Of a DNA stretch of 54,968 nucleotides, positions 24,885 to 34,073 are shown piece after piece; within the stretch, counting starts at the first letter, position 1, and each line of letters begins with the position of its first letter. Made by a program: the position numbers and the translations under genes. A model generated the notes under the pieces. The model was given only the letters and a program-made list of their open reading frames with translations. It was not told the DNA's origin and ran no database searches. This DNA is from RGVD01 sp040403075 (GTDB lineage: Bacteria > Bacteroidota > Bacteroidia > UKL13-3): contig JBBALJ010000011.1 in assembly GCA_040403075.1 (NCBI GenBank), positions 1 to 54,968 of the forward strand, in the 5' to 3' direction.

Positions 24885-26651
24885 ATGAATGCGCAAAATA
24901 TTTACCAAAAAGAAGAAAGAATAATAATCTACCTGATTAGCTTCTTATATCTAATTACATTAAGTAATTATATCTATACAGGTTTCGCAACAAATGATGA
25001 TTACCAATATTTCTGCAGATACTTTAATGATGAAAATGTATGGAAAGAAAGCTATGAGTATGCAAAAATGAATGGGAGGTTCTATTTCATTTTCATGCAA
25101 CCTCTTTTTAATATTTTATTACCCTATTCATTTGGAAGCTATTTATTTGCTAAAAGTTTAAATTTATTAGTAATAGCTATTGGAGTATATGTAATGGGTG
25201 TCAATATAGCTAGCCTGCTTAAAAACAATACATATAGAAACTTATTTCATTTGTTTTTTTGTATATTCATAACTATAAAAGGTTCAAATAATCCTATAAT
25301 CTCATATCCTTTATATTTTTCAACCTCTTGGTTATTCTTTCAAATTTCAATTAAGTACTTTCTAAAATTTAAAGAAAAAAATGATGTGTCGGCAAAGTAT
25401 CTTTCATTATTATTCTATTCATTTTCTTTATTGTTTTATGAAATTTATGTTGTTTTATCAATAATATTTTTAGGCATCAGCTATCTGTATTTGCCAAAAT
25501 ATTCAAAAAATTGGATTGAACGATTAAAGTTCATATTCAAAACGAATCTACCTATATTATGTGTTATTTTAATTTACATAACAGTGTATTATGTATTTAA
25601 AAAGAACTTTTCTTCTCAAGCATATGAAGGTGTAAATGTTTCAAATAATTTTTCAATCAGTAGCTTTTTTACAGCTATCCTTATGTTATCAAAAGGTGGA
25701 CTACCATTACATCTATATTTTTCAGGGCATGGTGTGTATGAAAATTGTTCCTATATACTAGGTGGTCACATTCAAAGTCTAATAAATCCGATAATAAATA
25801 TTAAAAAGGAATGGCTTTTTAAATCCCTCATTGTTGGAGCTACATTTATACTTATTGCAAACAATCATAAAATTTCTACAATCAAATTTAATAAAACATC
25901 TATAATATTGATTTTATTGGGTTTATCATTGATTTTTTTACCACATGTATTATTAGCACTTACTCCAAAATATCAGATGTATACATCAATGGGAATGGAT
26001 TATTACATAACCACATATTTCTCTGCTCTTTTTATTTATATTTTCCTATCAGTTTTAATTTCGCCTATTTTTTTGATAAAAAGTTCACCTATAAGGAAGT
26101 CGGCAATAGCCATATTTACTGTTATATTTATGTGGAGCTCGGTATTAATTGACTATTCAAATTATCACGCCAAAACTGATCTAATGAAGATTTATAACTT
26201 TATTGTCGCTTTAAATGAATTGACAGAAAGTTCGAACTTTAATAAAATTTCCGAAAAAGATATAATAATCGCTCCATCTTTATATAAAGTTAATTCAGAT
26301 ATTAGTTATTACAATTGTTGTGATTTTGACATGTCTCCATATTTTAAAACAAGAATGCATAGTAATATTCGAGTCGTAAAAGACTCTACTCTAGCGGTAA
26401 ATTACCCTATTAGTAACATTTACAGATTAGATTACAATGCATATTCAAATGGATATTATTTTATGTTAAGTACTTATGACAAGAGCTATTTATTTATAAA
26501 AAGTACAAGACCAAATGAGTTGTTTGTATACAAGCATAACAACAACCTTACTAGCCAAAAAATATTTTTGGAGAACAAAAAAGAGATTAATTTTTATCAA
26601 TTAGATAAACATTCAGACGACAATTTTGGGGTAATTGGAAATAACTATTAA
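24885..26651 (+). CDS. Polytopic membrane protein of the glycan cluster, possible GT-C enzyme
   Basis: 588 residues, about eleven membrane helices in the first 430 residues and a soluble C-terminal part of about 150 residues. The first outer loop has YTGFATNDDYQYF with an Asp pair, followed by GRFYFIFMQPLF, which resembles the loop of O-antigen glucosyltransferase-type (GtrC-like) proteins. Family not certain. Position beside three family 2 transferases and a GT39-like gene supports a role in surface glycan or protein glycosylation. Converges with the permease gene with 1 base between the stops. Confidence 0.6.
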   Translation: MNAQNIYQKEERIIIYLISFLYLITLSNYIYTGFATNDDYQYFCRYFNDENVWKESYEYAKMNGRFYFIFMQPLFNILLPYSFGSYLFAKSLNLLVIAIGVYVMGVNIASLLKNNTYRNLFHLFFCIFITIKGSNNPIISYPLYFSTSWLFFQISIKYFLKFKEKNDVSAKYLSLLFYSFSLLFYEIYVVLSIIFLGISYLYLPKYSKNWIERLKFIFKTNLPILCVILIYITVYYVFKKNFSSQAYEGVNVSNNFSISSFFTAILMLSKGGLPLHLYFSGHGVYENCSYILGGHIQSLINPIINIKKEWLFKSLIVGATFILIANNHKISTIKFNKTSIILILLGLSLIFLPHVLLALTPKYQMYTSMGMDYYITTYFSALFIYIFLSVLISPIFLIKSSPIRKSAIAIFTVIFMWSSVLIDYSNYHAKTDLMKIYNFIVALNELTESSNFNKISEKDIIIAPSLYKVNSDISYYNCCDFDMSPYFKTRMHSNIRVVKDSTLAVNYPISNIYRLDYNAYSNGYYFMLSTYDKSYLFIKSTRPNELFVYKHNNNLTSQKIFLENKKEINFYQLDKHSDDNFGVIGNNY

Positions 26652-26652
26652 T

Positions 26653-28338
26653 CTAAATCTTATTCAATTTACTTTTTTTGATGCCGTAAGAAAAATAGAT
26701 AACTAGTCCGATACTAAGCCAGATGGCAAAAGCCAACCAATTGGTCCAACCTAATTGTGTCATTAGATAAAAATTACTAATCATGCCTAAGACGGGTATT
26801 ACAGAAAAACGCTTTGTTACGCTTAGCACTGCTAAAACTGTAAACAATAGCCAAAAACTATATTGAGGAAAATATTTTAACAAATCAGGTTGTTGAAAAA
26901 TGTTGTTATCATCAAAAACAATGAATAAAAACAAACTAACTAAATATAGTAATGGAATAAATATAAACCCATTAAAATAAGGAACCTTAAATCCAACGTG
27001 TTCGCTATTTCTATGCGATTCCATTTTTATTACACCTGCATTTACCAGCACAAAAGCAAATAAGGTACCTATGCTACTTAGATCAGTTACCTCTTTTAAA
27101 TTCATAAATAGAGCAGGCACAGCAACCAATATACCAGTAATGATAATTGAAAAATGGGGAGATTTATATTTTGGATGGATTTTGCTAAATGACTTTGGCA
27201 ATAATCCATCACGACTCATGCTCATCCATATTCTCGGTTGTCCATTTTGAAAAACCAAAAGAACAGAAGCCATAGCAATAACAGCACTAACTGCAATAAT
27301 GCCGCTCATCCAATTGACATGTAACTTTTCAAAAACAAAGGCCAATGGATCTCCAACACCAAGTTCTTTATAGCTAACCATTCCGGTTAATGTTAAAGAA
27401 ATTAGGATATAAAGCACCGTACAAATAATGAGAGAAGCCATCATGGATTTAGGCAGATCTCTGGATGGATTTTTACATTCTTCGGCAGTTGTAGCCAAAG
27501 CATCAAAACCAATATAAGCAAAGAAAACAGAAGAGACACCTTGCATAACACCTGCCATTTTATTAGGTATAAAGGGGCTCCAGTTTTCAGGGTTTACATA
27601 AAACGCACCTACCACAATTACCAAAACAATTACCATCAATTTGATGGCAACAAAAATATTACTTGCCTTTTTTGTTTCTTGAACACCTCTGTAGATTAAT
27701 GCTGTGATAGCAATGATTACAGCAACGGCTGGCAAATCAAAAATCAATTTTAAACCTAACAACTCTGGGGCATTCGTCCATGCGATATATTGCTCTTGAA
27801 CCATTGAACTCATACTATTAAGAGAAGCACTATTGGCAGCCACTAATTCTGAAGCTTGCCTAAAACCTTCCTTGGCCGAAAAATAATCCATGCATAAAAA
27901 TTCAGGAATATGAATATTCATGCCTGCCAACAAACCTGTAAAATAATCACTCCAACTGATGGCAACCACAATATTTCCAATGGCATATTCTACAATCAAA
28001 GCCCAACCAATGATCCAAGCAATAAACTCTCCAAAGGATGCGTAGGCATATGTATAGGCACTTCCTGCAACAGGAATAGAAGATGCAAATTCGGCATAAC
28101 TCATAGCCGAAAAAGTACAGGCTATAGCGGTAAATACAAACAATAAGATAACAGCCGGACCGCCATTAAAGCTAGCATTTCCAATGGTGCTAAAAATACC
28201 TGCACCAATGATGGCAGCAATGCCCATAGCAGTCAAATCACGCAGAGTAAGTGTTTTGTGAAGCAAATGCGCCCCATGCTCCTCCTTCTGAGATTCGGCA
28301 ATAATGTGTTTAACAGACTTCTTCCGAAATAAATTCAT
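26653..28338 (-). CDS. APC superfamily amino acid permease (cationic amino acid transporter type)
   Basis: 561 residues, at least twelve membrane helices. The first helix region reads AMGIAAIIGAGIFSTIGNA, the conserved G-A-G-I-F substrate-binding kink of APC transporters, and SYAEFASSIPVAGSAYTYAY is the second landmark. FIGFDALATTAEECKNPSRDLP between helices 6 and 8 places it with the CAT (cationic amino acid transporter) group. Substrate specificity cannot be read from sequence. Transcribed alone. Confidence 0.88.
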   Translation of the reverse strand: MNLFRKKSVKHIIAESQKEEHGAHLLHKTLTLRDLTAMGIAAIIGAGIFSTIGNASFNGGPAVILLFVFTAIACTFSAMSYAEFASSIPVAGSAYTYAYASFGEFIAWIIGWALIVEYAIGNIVVAISWSDYFTGLLAGMNIHIPEFLCMDYFSAKEGFRQASELVAANSASLNSMSSMVQEQYIAWTNAPELLGLKLIFDLPAVAVIIAITALIYRGVQETKKASNIFVAIKLMVIVLVIVVGAFYVNPENWSPFIPNKMAGVMQGVSSVFFAYIGFDALATTAEECKNPSRDLPKSMMASLIICTVLYILISLTLTGMVSYKELGVGDPLAFVFEKLHVNWMSGIIAVSAVIAMASVLLVFQNGQPRIWMSMSRDGLLPKSFSKIHPKYKSPHFSIIITGILVAVPALFMNLKEVTDLSSIGTLFAFVLVNAGVIKMESHRNSEHVGFKVPYFNGFIFIPLLYLVSLFLFIVFDDNNIFQQPDLLKYFPQYSFWLLFTVLAVLSVTKRFSVIPVLGMISNFYLMTQLGWTNWLAFAIWLSIGLVIYFSYGIKKSKLNKI

Positions 28339-28473
28339 TTTAAATGGCTTAGACTAAAGGCAAGTATAAGCAAATATGGAATAAAATAGTAAATAATAAG
28401 GTCGATTTATAAACTCAAACATCAATTTAGTAAACTGTTCTTAAAAACATTCAAAATATTGAACTTGGATATT

Positions 28474-28481
28474 TATTTTTG
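28474..28481 (+). promoter_or_regulatory. -7 box directly in front of the LytS-type kinase gene
   Basis: TATTTTTG is a perfect TAnnTTTG box ending 5 bases before the ATG at 28487, again implying a leaderless or nearly leaderless transcript. No good -33 element. Confidence 0.4.
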
Positions 28482-28486
28482 GAAGT

Positions 28487-30310
28487 ATGAGTTTGGATAT
28501 AAAGTGTCTCAAATACCTATTTATAATGCTTCTATTTTTGAGCGTGTTAAAATTAGAAGCACAAAATATAATTGAAATTCAGAAGGTGGACAGCACACTT
28601 CAATTGGCACACGATCAACAAGACATTAACTTCTCAAAATCAATCGAATTTAGTAAATTAGCTTTACAAATTTCATCAAGTATCAATTATAAAAAAGGCA
28701 TTGCCAAATCGTATCTTCAAATTGGAAGAATTCACCGAAGAATGAAGGAATTTGATTCATCAATGCTTTATTTTATTAAATCATCAAAAATTTTTGAAGA
28801 AACCCAAGATTATTTAAATTTAGCTTCATTGTACAATAGTATAGCGCTAATTCATTTTGACAAATTAGACTTTCGAAAAGCAATCCTATATGAACAGAAA
28901 GGACTTGAAAAACTAGCAAAGGCAGAAAAACTAACCACCATGGATTCAATTCGTTATATTAATATCTACAATCAAATGGGGATGGCCTTCCAAAGACTAA
29001 AGCAAAATAAGGCTGCTTTTGGCTATTTTCAGAAAGCCATGAAAATAGCAAAGAGCACAAACCTTATTCAAATGATAGGTATTACATATGATAATTATTC
29101 AAAGTACTATAAAAAAGAAGGCAAATATGTGGAGGCTCTCAAATATACCAAGTTGGCTTATCAATATAAAACTAAAGAAGGTGATATTGTGGATAAGGCC
29201 AATTCATTTCTAGATATTGGAATTTTATACAGTATGTTGAAACAGGATAAAAAAGCTTTAACCTATTTTTTATCCGCTTCCGAAATTATTGATTCAATCG
29301 ATCTGTATGAAATGAAAGAAGATTGTTATAGCAGCTTGTCAATTGTTAACGAAAGACTTGGTGACTACAAAAATGCATTAAAGTATCAGTTTAAATTGAT
29401 GAAGCTAAAAGATTCTTTTTCTATTAAACAATATAATGACAAATTAATAGAAATAGAAGCCAAATATAGGAACGAACAAGTTCAGAAAGAAAATGAAATA
29501 TTGAAGGGTGAAAATTTGATAAAGGAACAAAACATAAACATAGAAAAAAATGAAAAGAAGAATTTGGTATTGATTTTAATAGCTTTAATTTGTGTTGGAG
29601 GCATTTTATTTTATTACCAAATTAAAATTCAAGAAATAAGAAAGCAAAAAAGCGAAATGAGTAACTCAAAGGAGTTGGCGGAAAACAGATTCATAGCATT
29701 CCAAGCTAGGATGAATCCTCATTTTATTTTTAATGCCCTAAGTTCAATTCAATATCTTATTACCATTAATGACAAAAATTCCTCATTGCTTTATTTATCA
29801 AAATTTGCAAAACTATTAAGACAGGTTCTGGATAATTCAACGGTTAAAAAAGTGAATTTATTAAAAGAAATAGATCTTATTAGAACCTATATTGACTTAG
29901 AATCATTGAGGTTTGAAAATGAATTTACTTATCTTATAGAAGTAGAAAATGAAATAGATTTGAAAAATATAAATATACCAAGTATGATTATTCAACCCTT
30001 TGTAGAAAATGCTATATTACATGGACTATTCAATAAAAAGGTAGATGGAAAGCTTAATATATACATTGCCAATAAGGAAAATCATGTCTATTGCGAGATT
30101 CAAGACAACGGCATTGGAAGAAAAAAATCTGAAGAAATAAACAATTTGAAACACCACAAGCATGAATCTCAAGGAATGCAAATTGCGAGTGAGCGATTAA
30201 GAATAATCCAATCAGAAATTATCAAGCAGGAACCAATCGAAATCATAGATTTATACAACGAAACCGAACCTGCCGGCACTTTGATAAAATTAATACTTCC
30301 TAAATTATAA
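28487..30310 (+). CDS. TPR-containing LytS-type sensor histidine kinase
   Basis: 607 residues. N-terminal signal/anchor (LKYLFIMLLFLSVLKLEAQ), then about seven TPR repeats outside the membrane (about 35-330), a coiled coil, one membrane helix (about 360-380: NLVLILIALICVGGILFYY) and the cytoplasmic kinase. The His_kinase domain (PF06580) has ARMNPHFIFNALSSIQYL with the phospho-His near 411. The HATPase part has PFVENAILHG and DNGIGRKKS. This is a common Bacteroidota sensor layout whose signal is unknown. The LytTR regulator follows after 3 bases. Confidence 0.9.
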   Translation: MSLDIKCLKYLFIMLLFLSVLKLEAQNIIEIQKVDSTLQLAHDQQDINFSKSIEFSKLALQISSSINYKKGIAKSYLQIGRIHRRMKEFDSSMLYFIKSSKIFEETQDYLNLASLYNSIALIHFDKLDFRKAILYEQKGLEKLAKAEKLTTMDSIRYINIYNQMGMAFQRLKQNKAAFGYFQKAMKIAKSTNLIQMIGITYDNYSKYYKKEGKYVEALKYTKLAYQYKTKEGDIVDKANSFLDIGILYSMLKQDKKALTYFLSASEIIDSIDLYEMKEDCYSSLSIVNERLGDYKNALKYQFKLMKLKDSFSIKQYNDKLIEIEAKYRNEQVQKENEILKGENLIKEQNINIEKNEKKNLVLILIALICVGGILFYYQIKIQEIRKQKSEMSNSKELAENRFIAFQARMNPHFIFNALSSIQYLITINDKNSSLLYLSKFAKLLRQVLDNSTVKKVNLLKEIDLIRTYIDLESLRFENEFTYLIEVENEIDLKNINIPSMIIQPFVENAILHGLFNKKVDGKLNIYIANKENHVYCEIQDNGIGRKKSEEINNLKHHKHESQGMQIASERLRIIQSEIIKQEPIEIIDLYNETEPAGTLIKLILPKL

Positions 30311-30313
30311 AAA

Positions 30314-31033
30314 ATGAGAACAATACTAATTGATGATGAGAAAAAAAGTCTAAATGTCTTAAAAAATATTATAGAAGAGTATTGTAAGGATGTTGACATT
30401 ATAGCCATTGCAGATAATGTAGAAAATGGAATTACCTTAATTAAAAAGCATAAACCAGATTTAATATTCCTTGACATTGAGATGAAAACAGCATCCGGAT
30501 TTGACCTATTGGAGCGTTTAGGTAATTTTGAATTTGAGGTGATTTTTACAACAGCTTATGAGCAATATGCCATCAAAGCAATTCGATATAATGCACTTGA
30601 CTATTTGCTAAAGCCAATAGATGTTAGTGAACTTAGAACAGCTATAGACAAGGTTAGTCATAAACTCTCAAGGAAATCAGGAAACGAAACTGGAATATCT
30701 AATCATACTAAAATAACCATATCAACAAGTGAAGGCGTCTATTTTGTAGAGTTTAAAAATATTATTAGATGCGAAGCAGATGGAGCCTATACCAATATAT
30801 TTCTGCTTGATAAGCGTAAAATAACAGTAAGTAAAAATATTAAAGAATATGAAATGCTATTACAAAACAACCACTTTGTTCGTATTCATAATTCACATAT
30901 TATAAATTTATACGAGGTTGATAAATATTTAAAATCAGATGGAGGACAAGTTGTGCTTAAAGATGGTAATATACTACCATTGTCTATTAATAAAAAAGAA
31001 GAGTTCTTACAAAAAATGGCATCACTTATTTAA
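30314..31033 (+). CDS. LytTR family response regulator
   Basis: 239 residues. Receiver domain with DDEKKS at 7-12, phospho-acceptor D54 in IFLDIEM and K in LLKPID. The LytTR DNA-binding domain spans about 133-239 (YFVEFKNIIRCEADGAYTNIFL; FVRIHNSHIINL). It is the partner of the kinase upstream. 107 bases downstream on the same strand starts one of the secreted proteins with the shared C-terminal module, a plausible target; no LytTR direct-repeat site could be assigned with confidence. Confidence 0.92.
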   Translation: MRTILIDDEKKSLNVLKNIIEEYCKDVDIIAIADNVENGITLIKKHKPDLIFLDIEMKTASGFDLLERLGNFEFEVIFTTAYEQYAIKAIRYNALDYLLKPIDVSELRTAIDKVSHKLSRKSGNETGISNHTKITISTSEGVYFVEFKNIIRCEADGAYTNIFLLDKRKITVSKNIKEYEMLLQNNHFVRIHNSHIINLYEVDKYLKSDGGQVVLKDGNILPLSINKKEEFLQKMASLI

Positions 31034-31140
31034 AACCCTCAACTGAGAAGCTAAATATTTAAAGTAGATTTTCGAATTGCTAAATAGATCATTTTTATCT
31101 ATAAAATTTGATTCACATTTGATTGAAATAACAAATAGTT

Positions 31141-33147
31141 ATGAAAATCAGAATCTTCATCTTTACATCATTTTTGTGTTTTATAACCTGTTCAATTAAT
31201 TCTCAAAATATTAATTGGGCCAAAAGTAAAAAACTACAATCAGGACATTCAAGTCAAGTAACTTGCATCAAAAATTCAAATGTATCGGAAACAATTTACA
31301 CTTGTGGATGGTATTATCAAATGACACCTGTTGCTAATACTACAAATGGGATGGTTTCAAGCTCAGCTATAGGTTACATCTCAAAACACGACAGTTCAGG
31401 AGTTACTATTTGGACTAAAAATATTACTACAACATATCCTACTACTGGCGCTGCCTTTTATCCATTTAGTTTTGCTTTAGATAGTCGAGATAATATTTAT
31501 GTGGCAGGTTATTATGGAGTCAATGCAGGATTTACATATAATATTGCCAACATTGCATTTAGTGGCGGCAGAGCTTATATCTTAAAATTAGACTCAGCTG
31601 GCACCGTTTTAGATACTGCTACATTCCCTACTGGTGGAATCAAATTCTTAGACATTGATTTAGATGCTAATTCAAATTTATATATATTAGGTAGCAGTAG
31701 ATCTTCTTGGAATTATGCTTCAACACCTATTCCAAATCCAACTGGTACTAGTCCAACTCTAACAAGAGATTTCATACTGAGTTGTGATTCAACCTTGGTT
31801 CCAAGATGGGTAAAGCCACTAGGAACTTATGATATGAGTTACAATGGCGGCAGTGGCTCAACATCTGATAAAAGCGGTATGCAAAAATTAACAGTGGATA
31901 AGACCGGATCTGGTTCAGTTTATGTCTGTGGCTTATTTAATGCCAATTATAGTTTTCAAGGTCATACATTTGCTACAAATGGAACAACAAAAGAAGATGC
32001 CTTAATTTTCAAACTTGATAATTCTGGAAATTATGTTAATGGGTTTTCATATGGAGGGGTTTTTCATGATGCCTTAAACAGCATCCAAATCAATCGCTTT
32101 GGTAAACTTGTAACCTCAGGATACTTTTACACCTCGGCCGTAATAAATGGCAATCCATATACAACTACAACAGGCTTCCCACTTTGCTATGTTTCAGTAT
32201 TGGATACCAATTTAAATTATATTTATGTGCAAACAACCGGTATTGCATCTTTTGCCACATCAAGTATAATTGACGACTTTGGAAGGGTTTCATTTTCAAC
32301 AAAACAGCAAAACTTAAGTAATGGCAACTTTTTAATTTTCTACGATGCGAATGGTAATGTTGCATTCGTTCAATCATCTACAGTTACCGCAGGAAATGCG
32401 GCTGGATTATTTACTCAAGGAATATGCTTTTCAAAGGCAAACTCTCAAATTTTGTATTATGCAGGTAACTATAGACCATCAGTTACATTCGGGCCCAATT
32501 TAACATTAACTTCACAATCAACATATGCATATGAAATAGCATTATTAAAATTCAGAATCCCATCAATGTTAGGAGCGCAATTGTCGCTCACAGCATTATT
32601 ACAAGGTTTAGTCATAGGTAATAATAACATGAATGCCGCACCATTTGCTTCTAATGGAACAAGCCCAGCAAACATAGCTGATACTATAACAGTTGAATTG
32701 CATCAAGCAAGCTATCCCTATTCAATCGCATATTCAGCAATTGGAACGATAAGTACAAATGGTTTGGCGAAAATTAATTTTCCAATTGCTGCAAGCGGTA
32801 ATAATTATTATATTGTAATTAAACACCGAAATTCGATTGAGACATGGAGTGCATTGCCAATTTCCTTTGGTATTAATACAAATTACGATTTTAGTTCGGC
32901 AACTGCTAAAGCCTTCGGATACAACCTAGTAGACGTTGGAAATTCAAATTACGCAATTTACGTAGGAGATATTAACCAGGATGGTGCTGTTGATTTCAAT
33001 GATTACCCTTCAATCGATATTGCTAGTTCTAATGGGGTTCTAGGTTACAATAAAAGTGATTTAAACGGTGATGCTTCTGTTGACTTTAATGATTACCTTA
33101 TGCTAGACATAAATAGCATCAATGGAGTAATTGCACTTTACCCTTGA
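31141..33147 (+). CDS. Secreted beta-propeller protein with KHRN/dockerin-like C-terminal module
   Basis: 668 residues, signal peptide MKIRIFIFTSFLCFITCSINSQ. Residues about 25-470 contain SBBP-type repeats (YISKHDSSGVTIWTKNI; LDSRDNIYVAGYYG), expected to fold as a beta-propeller. The last 185 residues are the module shared by five units here. It starts at AQLSLTALLQGL, has the invariant KHRNSIETWS, and ends with the loops DINQDGAVDFND and DLNGDASVDFND, each matching the dockerin/EF-hand pattern DxNxDGxVDxxD. The protein ends in Pro like its relatives. It has no type A T9SS tail. Role: extracellular; the propeller may bind a ligand or partner. It is the only plus-strand copy, downstream of a LytTR regulator. 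Confidence 0.82.
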   Translation: MKIRIFIFTSFLCFITCSINSQNINWAKSKKLQSGHSSQVTCIKNSNVSETIYTCGWYYQMTPVANTTNGMVSSSAIGYISKHDSSGVTIWTKNITTTYPTTGAAFYPFSFALDSRDNIYVAGYYGVNAGFTYNIANIAFSGGRAYILKLDSAGTVLDTATFPTGGIKFLDIDLDANSNLYILGSSRSSWNYASTPIPNPTGTSPTLTRDFILSCDSTLVPRWVKPLGTYDMSYNGGSGSTSDKSGMQKLTVDKTGSGSVYVCGLFNANYSFQGHTFATNGTTKEDALIFKLDNSGNYVNGFSYGGVFHDALNSIQINRFGKLVTSGYFYTSAVINGNPYTTTTGFPLCYVSVLDTNLNYIYVQTTGIASFATSSIIDDFGRVSFSTKQQNLSNGNFLIFYDANGNVAFVQSSTVTAGNAAGLFTQGICFSKANSQILYYAGNYRPSVTFGPNLTLTSQSTYAYEIALLKFRIPSMLGAQLSLTALLQGLVIGNNNMNAAPFASNGTSPANIADTITVELHQASYPYSIAYSAIGTISTNGLAKINFPIAASGNNYYIVIKHRNSIETWSALPISFGINTNYDFSSATAKAFGYNLVDVGNSNYAIYVGDINQDGAVDFNDYPSIDIASSNGVLGYNKSDLNGDASVDFNDYLMLDINSINGVIALYP

Positions 33148-33260
33148 ATTAAAATGAGCATTTGCAACTGACGAGTATTGAATAATTAAAATGTTAATCA
33201 AACAATTCAGAAAATTTAATTACTAAATATATTAAAGTATTCGGCCTAAAAACCTATAAA

Positions 33261-33677
33261 ATGAAAGGATTCAGTATTATCACAGCCAACAACTATATCA
33301 TTCGATTTGAATATTACCTGAATGATGCACCACTAACATGCTTGGCATTTTCAAATTTACTGCCATTCGCCAAAACCTTTATTCATTCAAAATATTCAGG
33401 AAATGAATTTTGGATTAACCACGCTGAACCACTTGACATAATTCAAGAAAACGCATCCATTTATGTAAAACCCGGTGAGATAGTATATGGGCCATTGAAC
33501 CCGCGAAGGGTCATTACTTCAAACGCTTTAGGAATTTATTATGGTGATGGAAAAGGTTTGGATAGTTGTAACATATTTGCTCAGGTATTCAAAGATGACA
33601 TGCATCTTCTGGAAATTTTAGGTAATAGCATTTGGAAAAATGGCAGTCAGAAACTCATATTCAAAAGCTGGGTATAA
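33261..33677 (+). CDS. Cyclophilin-like DUF3830 family protein
   Basis: 138 residues, no signal peptide. The pattern DAPLTCLAF, HSKYSGNEFWI, ENASIYVKPGEIVYGPLNP and ALGIYYGDGKGLD...NIFAQV fits DUF3830, a small family with a cyclophilin-like beta-barrel. The catalytic residues of true cyclophilins are not evident, so isomerase activity should not be assumed. It is isolated between the propeller gene and the convergent receiver gene, with 20 bases to the latter. No functional link to its neighbours is visible. Confidence 0.65.
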   Translation: MKGFSIITANNYIIRFEYYLNDAPLTCLAFSNLLPFAKTFIHSKYSGNEFWINHAEPLDIIQENASIYVKPGEIVYGPLNPRRVITSNALGIYYGDGKGLDSCNIFAQVFKDDMHLLEILGNSIWKNGSQKLIFKSWV

Positions 33678-33697
33678 GTTATTTAAATTACAAAAAT

Positions 33698-34072
33698 CTA
33701 AGGTTTTAGATTACGTTTATCAATAATCTTATTAATTAATGGTTCAAGGTCATCTAGATCTATTGGTTTTAATAAATATTCTGAAACTCCCGATTTCAAG
33801 GCCTCTATCCCATATGCCTTGTGCGCAGTGGTAACTATAATTTCAAAATCAATCTCTGAAAATTTATTAAAGAGACTTAGCCCAGACTCATTTGGCATTT
33901 GTATATCTAAAAATACAATATCCACTTTGTTTAGTTTAATTGCTTCAAAGGCTTCATTTATGCTAGATGCTATTGCAGAGACATGCACCAAATCAGAAAA
34001 ATGAGTCTTAAGCAAAAATTGAAGCGTCTCTCTACCACTTTTCTCATCATCAACTATGATTACATTGATCAT
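33698..34072 (-). CDS. Stand-alone receiver-domain response regulator
   Basis: 124 residues: only a receiver domain. DDEKSG at 8-13, phospho-acceptor D56 in VFLDIQMP, T-T in IVTTAH and K in LLKPID are all present. The sequence resembles receivers of the LytTR group, but the protein stops right after the last helix. The few downstream bases before the convergent gene hold no LytTR remnant, so this is a complete single-domain regulator or an old truncation. It starts 1 base after the kinase stop, so it is the kinase partner. Output must go through another protein. Confidence 0.85.
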   Translation of the reverse strand: MINVIIVDDEKSGRETLQFLLKTHFSDLVHVSAIASSINEAFEAIKLNKVDIVFLDIQMPNESGLSLFNKFSEIDFEIIVTTAHKAYGIEALKSGVSEYLLKPIDLDDLEPLINKIIDKRNLKP

Positions 34073-34073
34073 T

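Noticed and set aside
7396..28620. Sigma-54 (-24/-12) promoters near rpoN, from TGGCAC strings at 7396 and 28594
   Set aside because: Both lie inside coding regions and lack the TTGC half at the required spacing.
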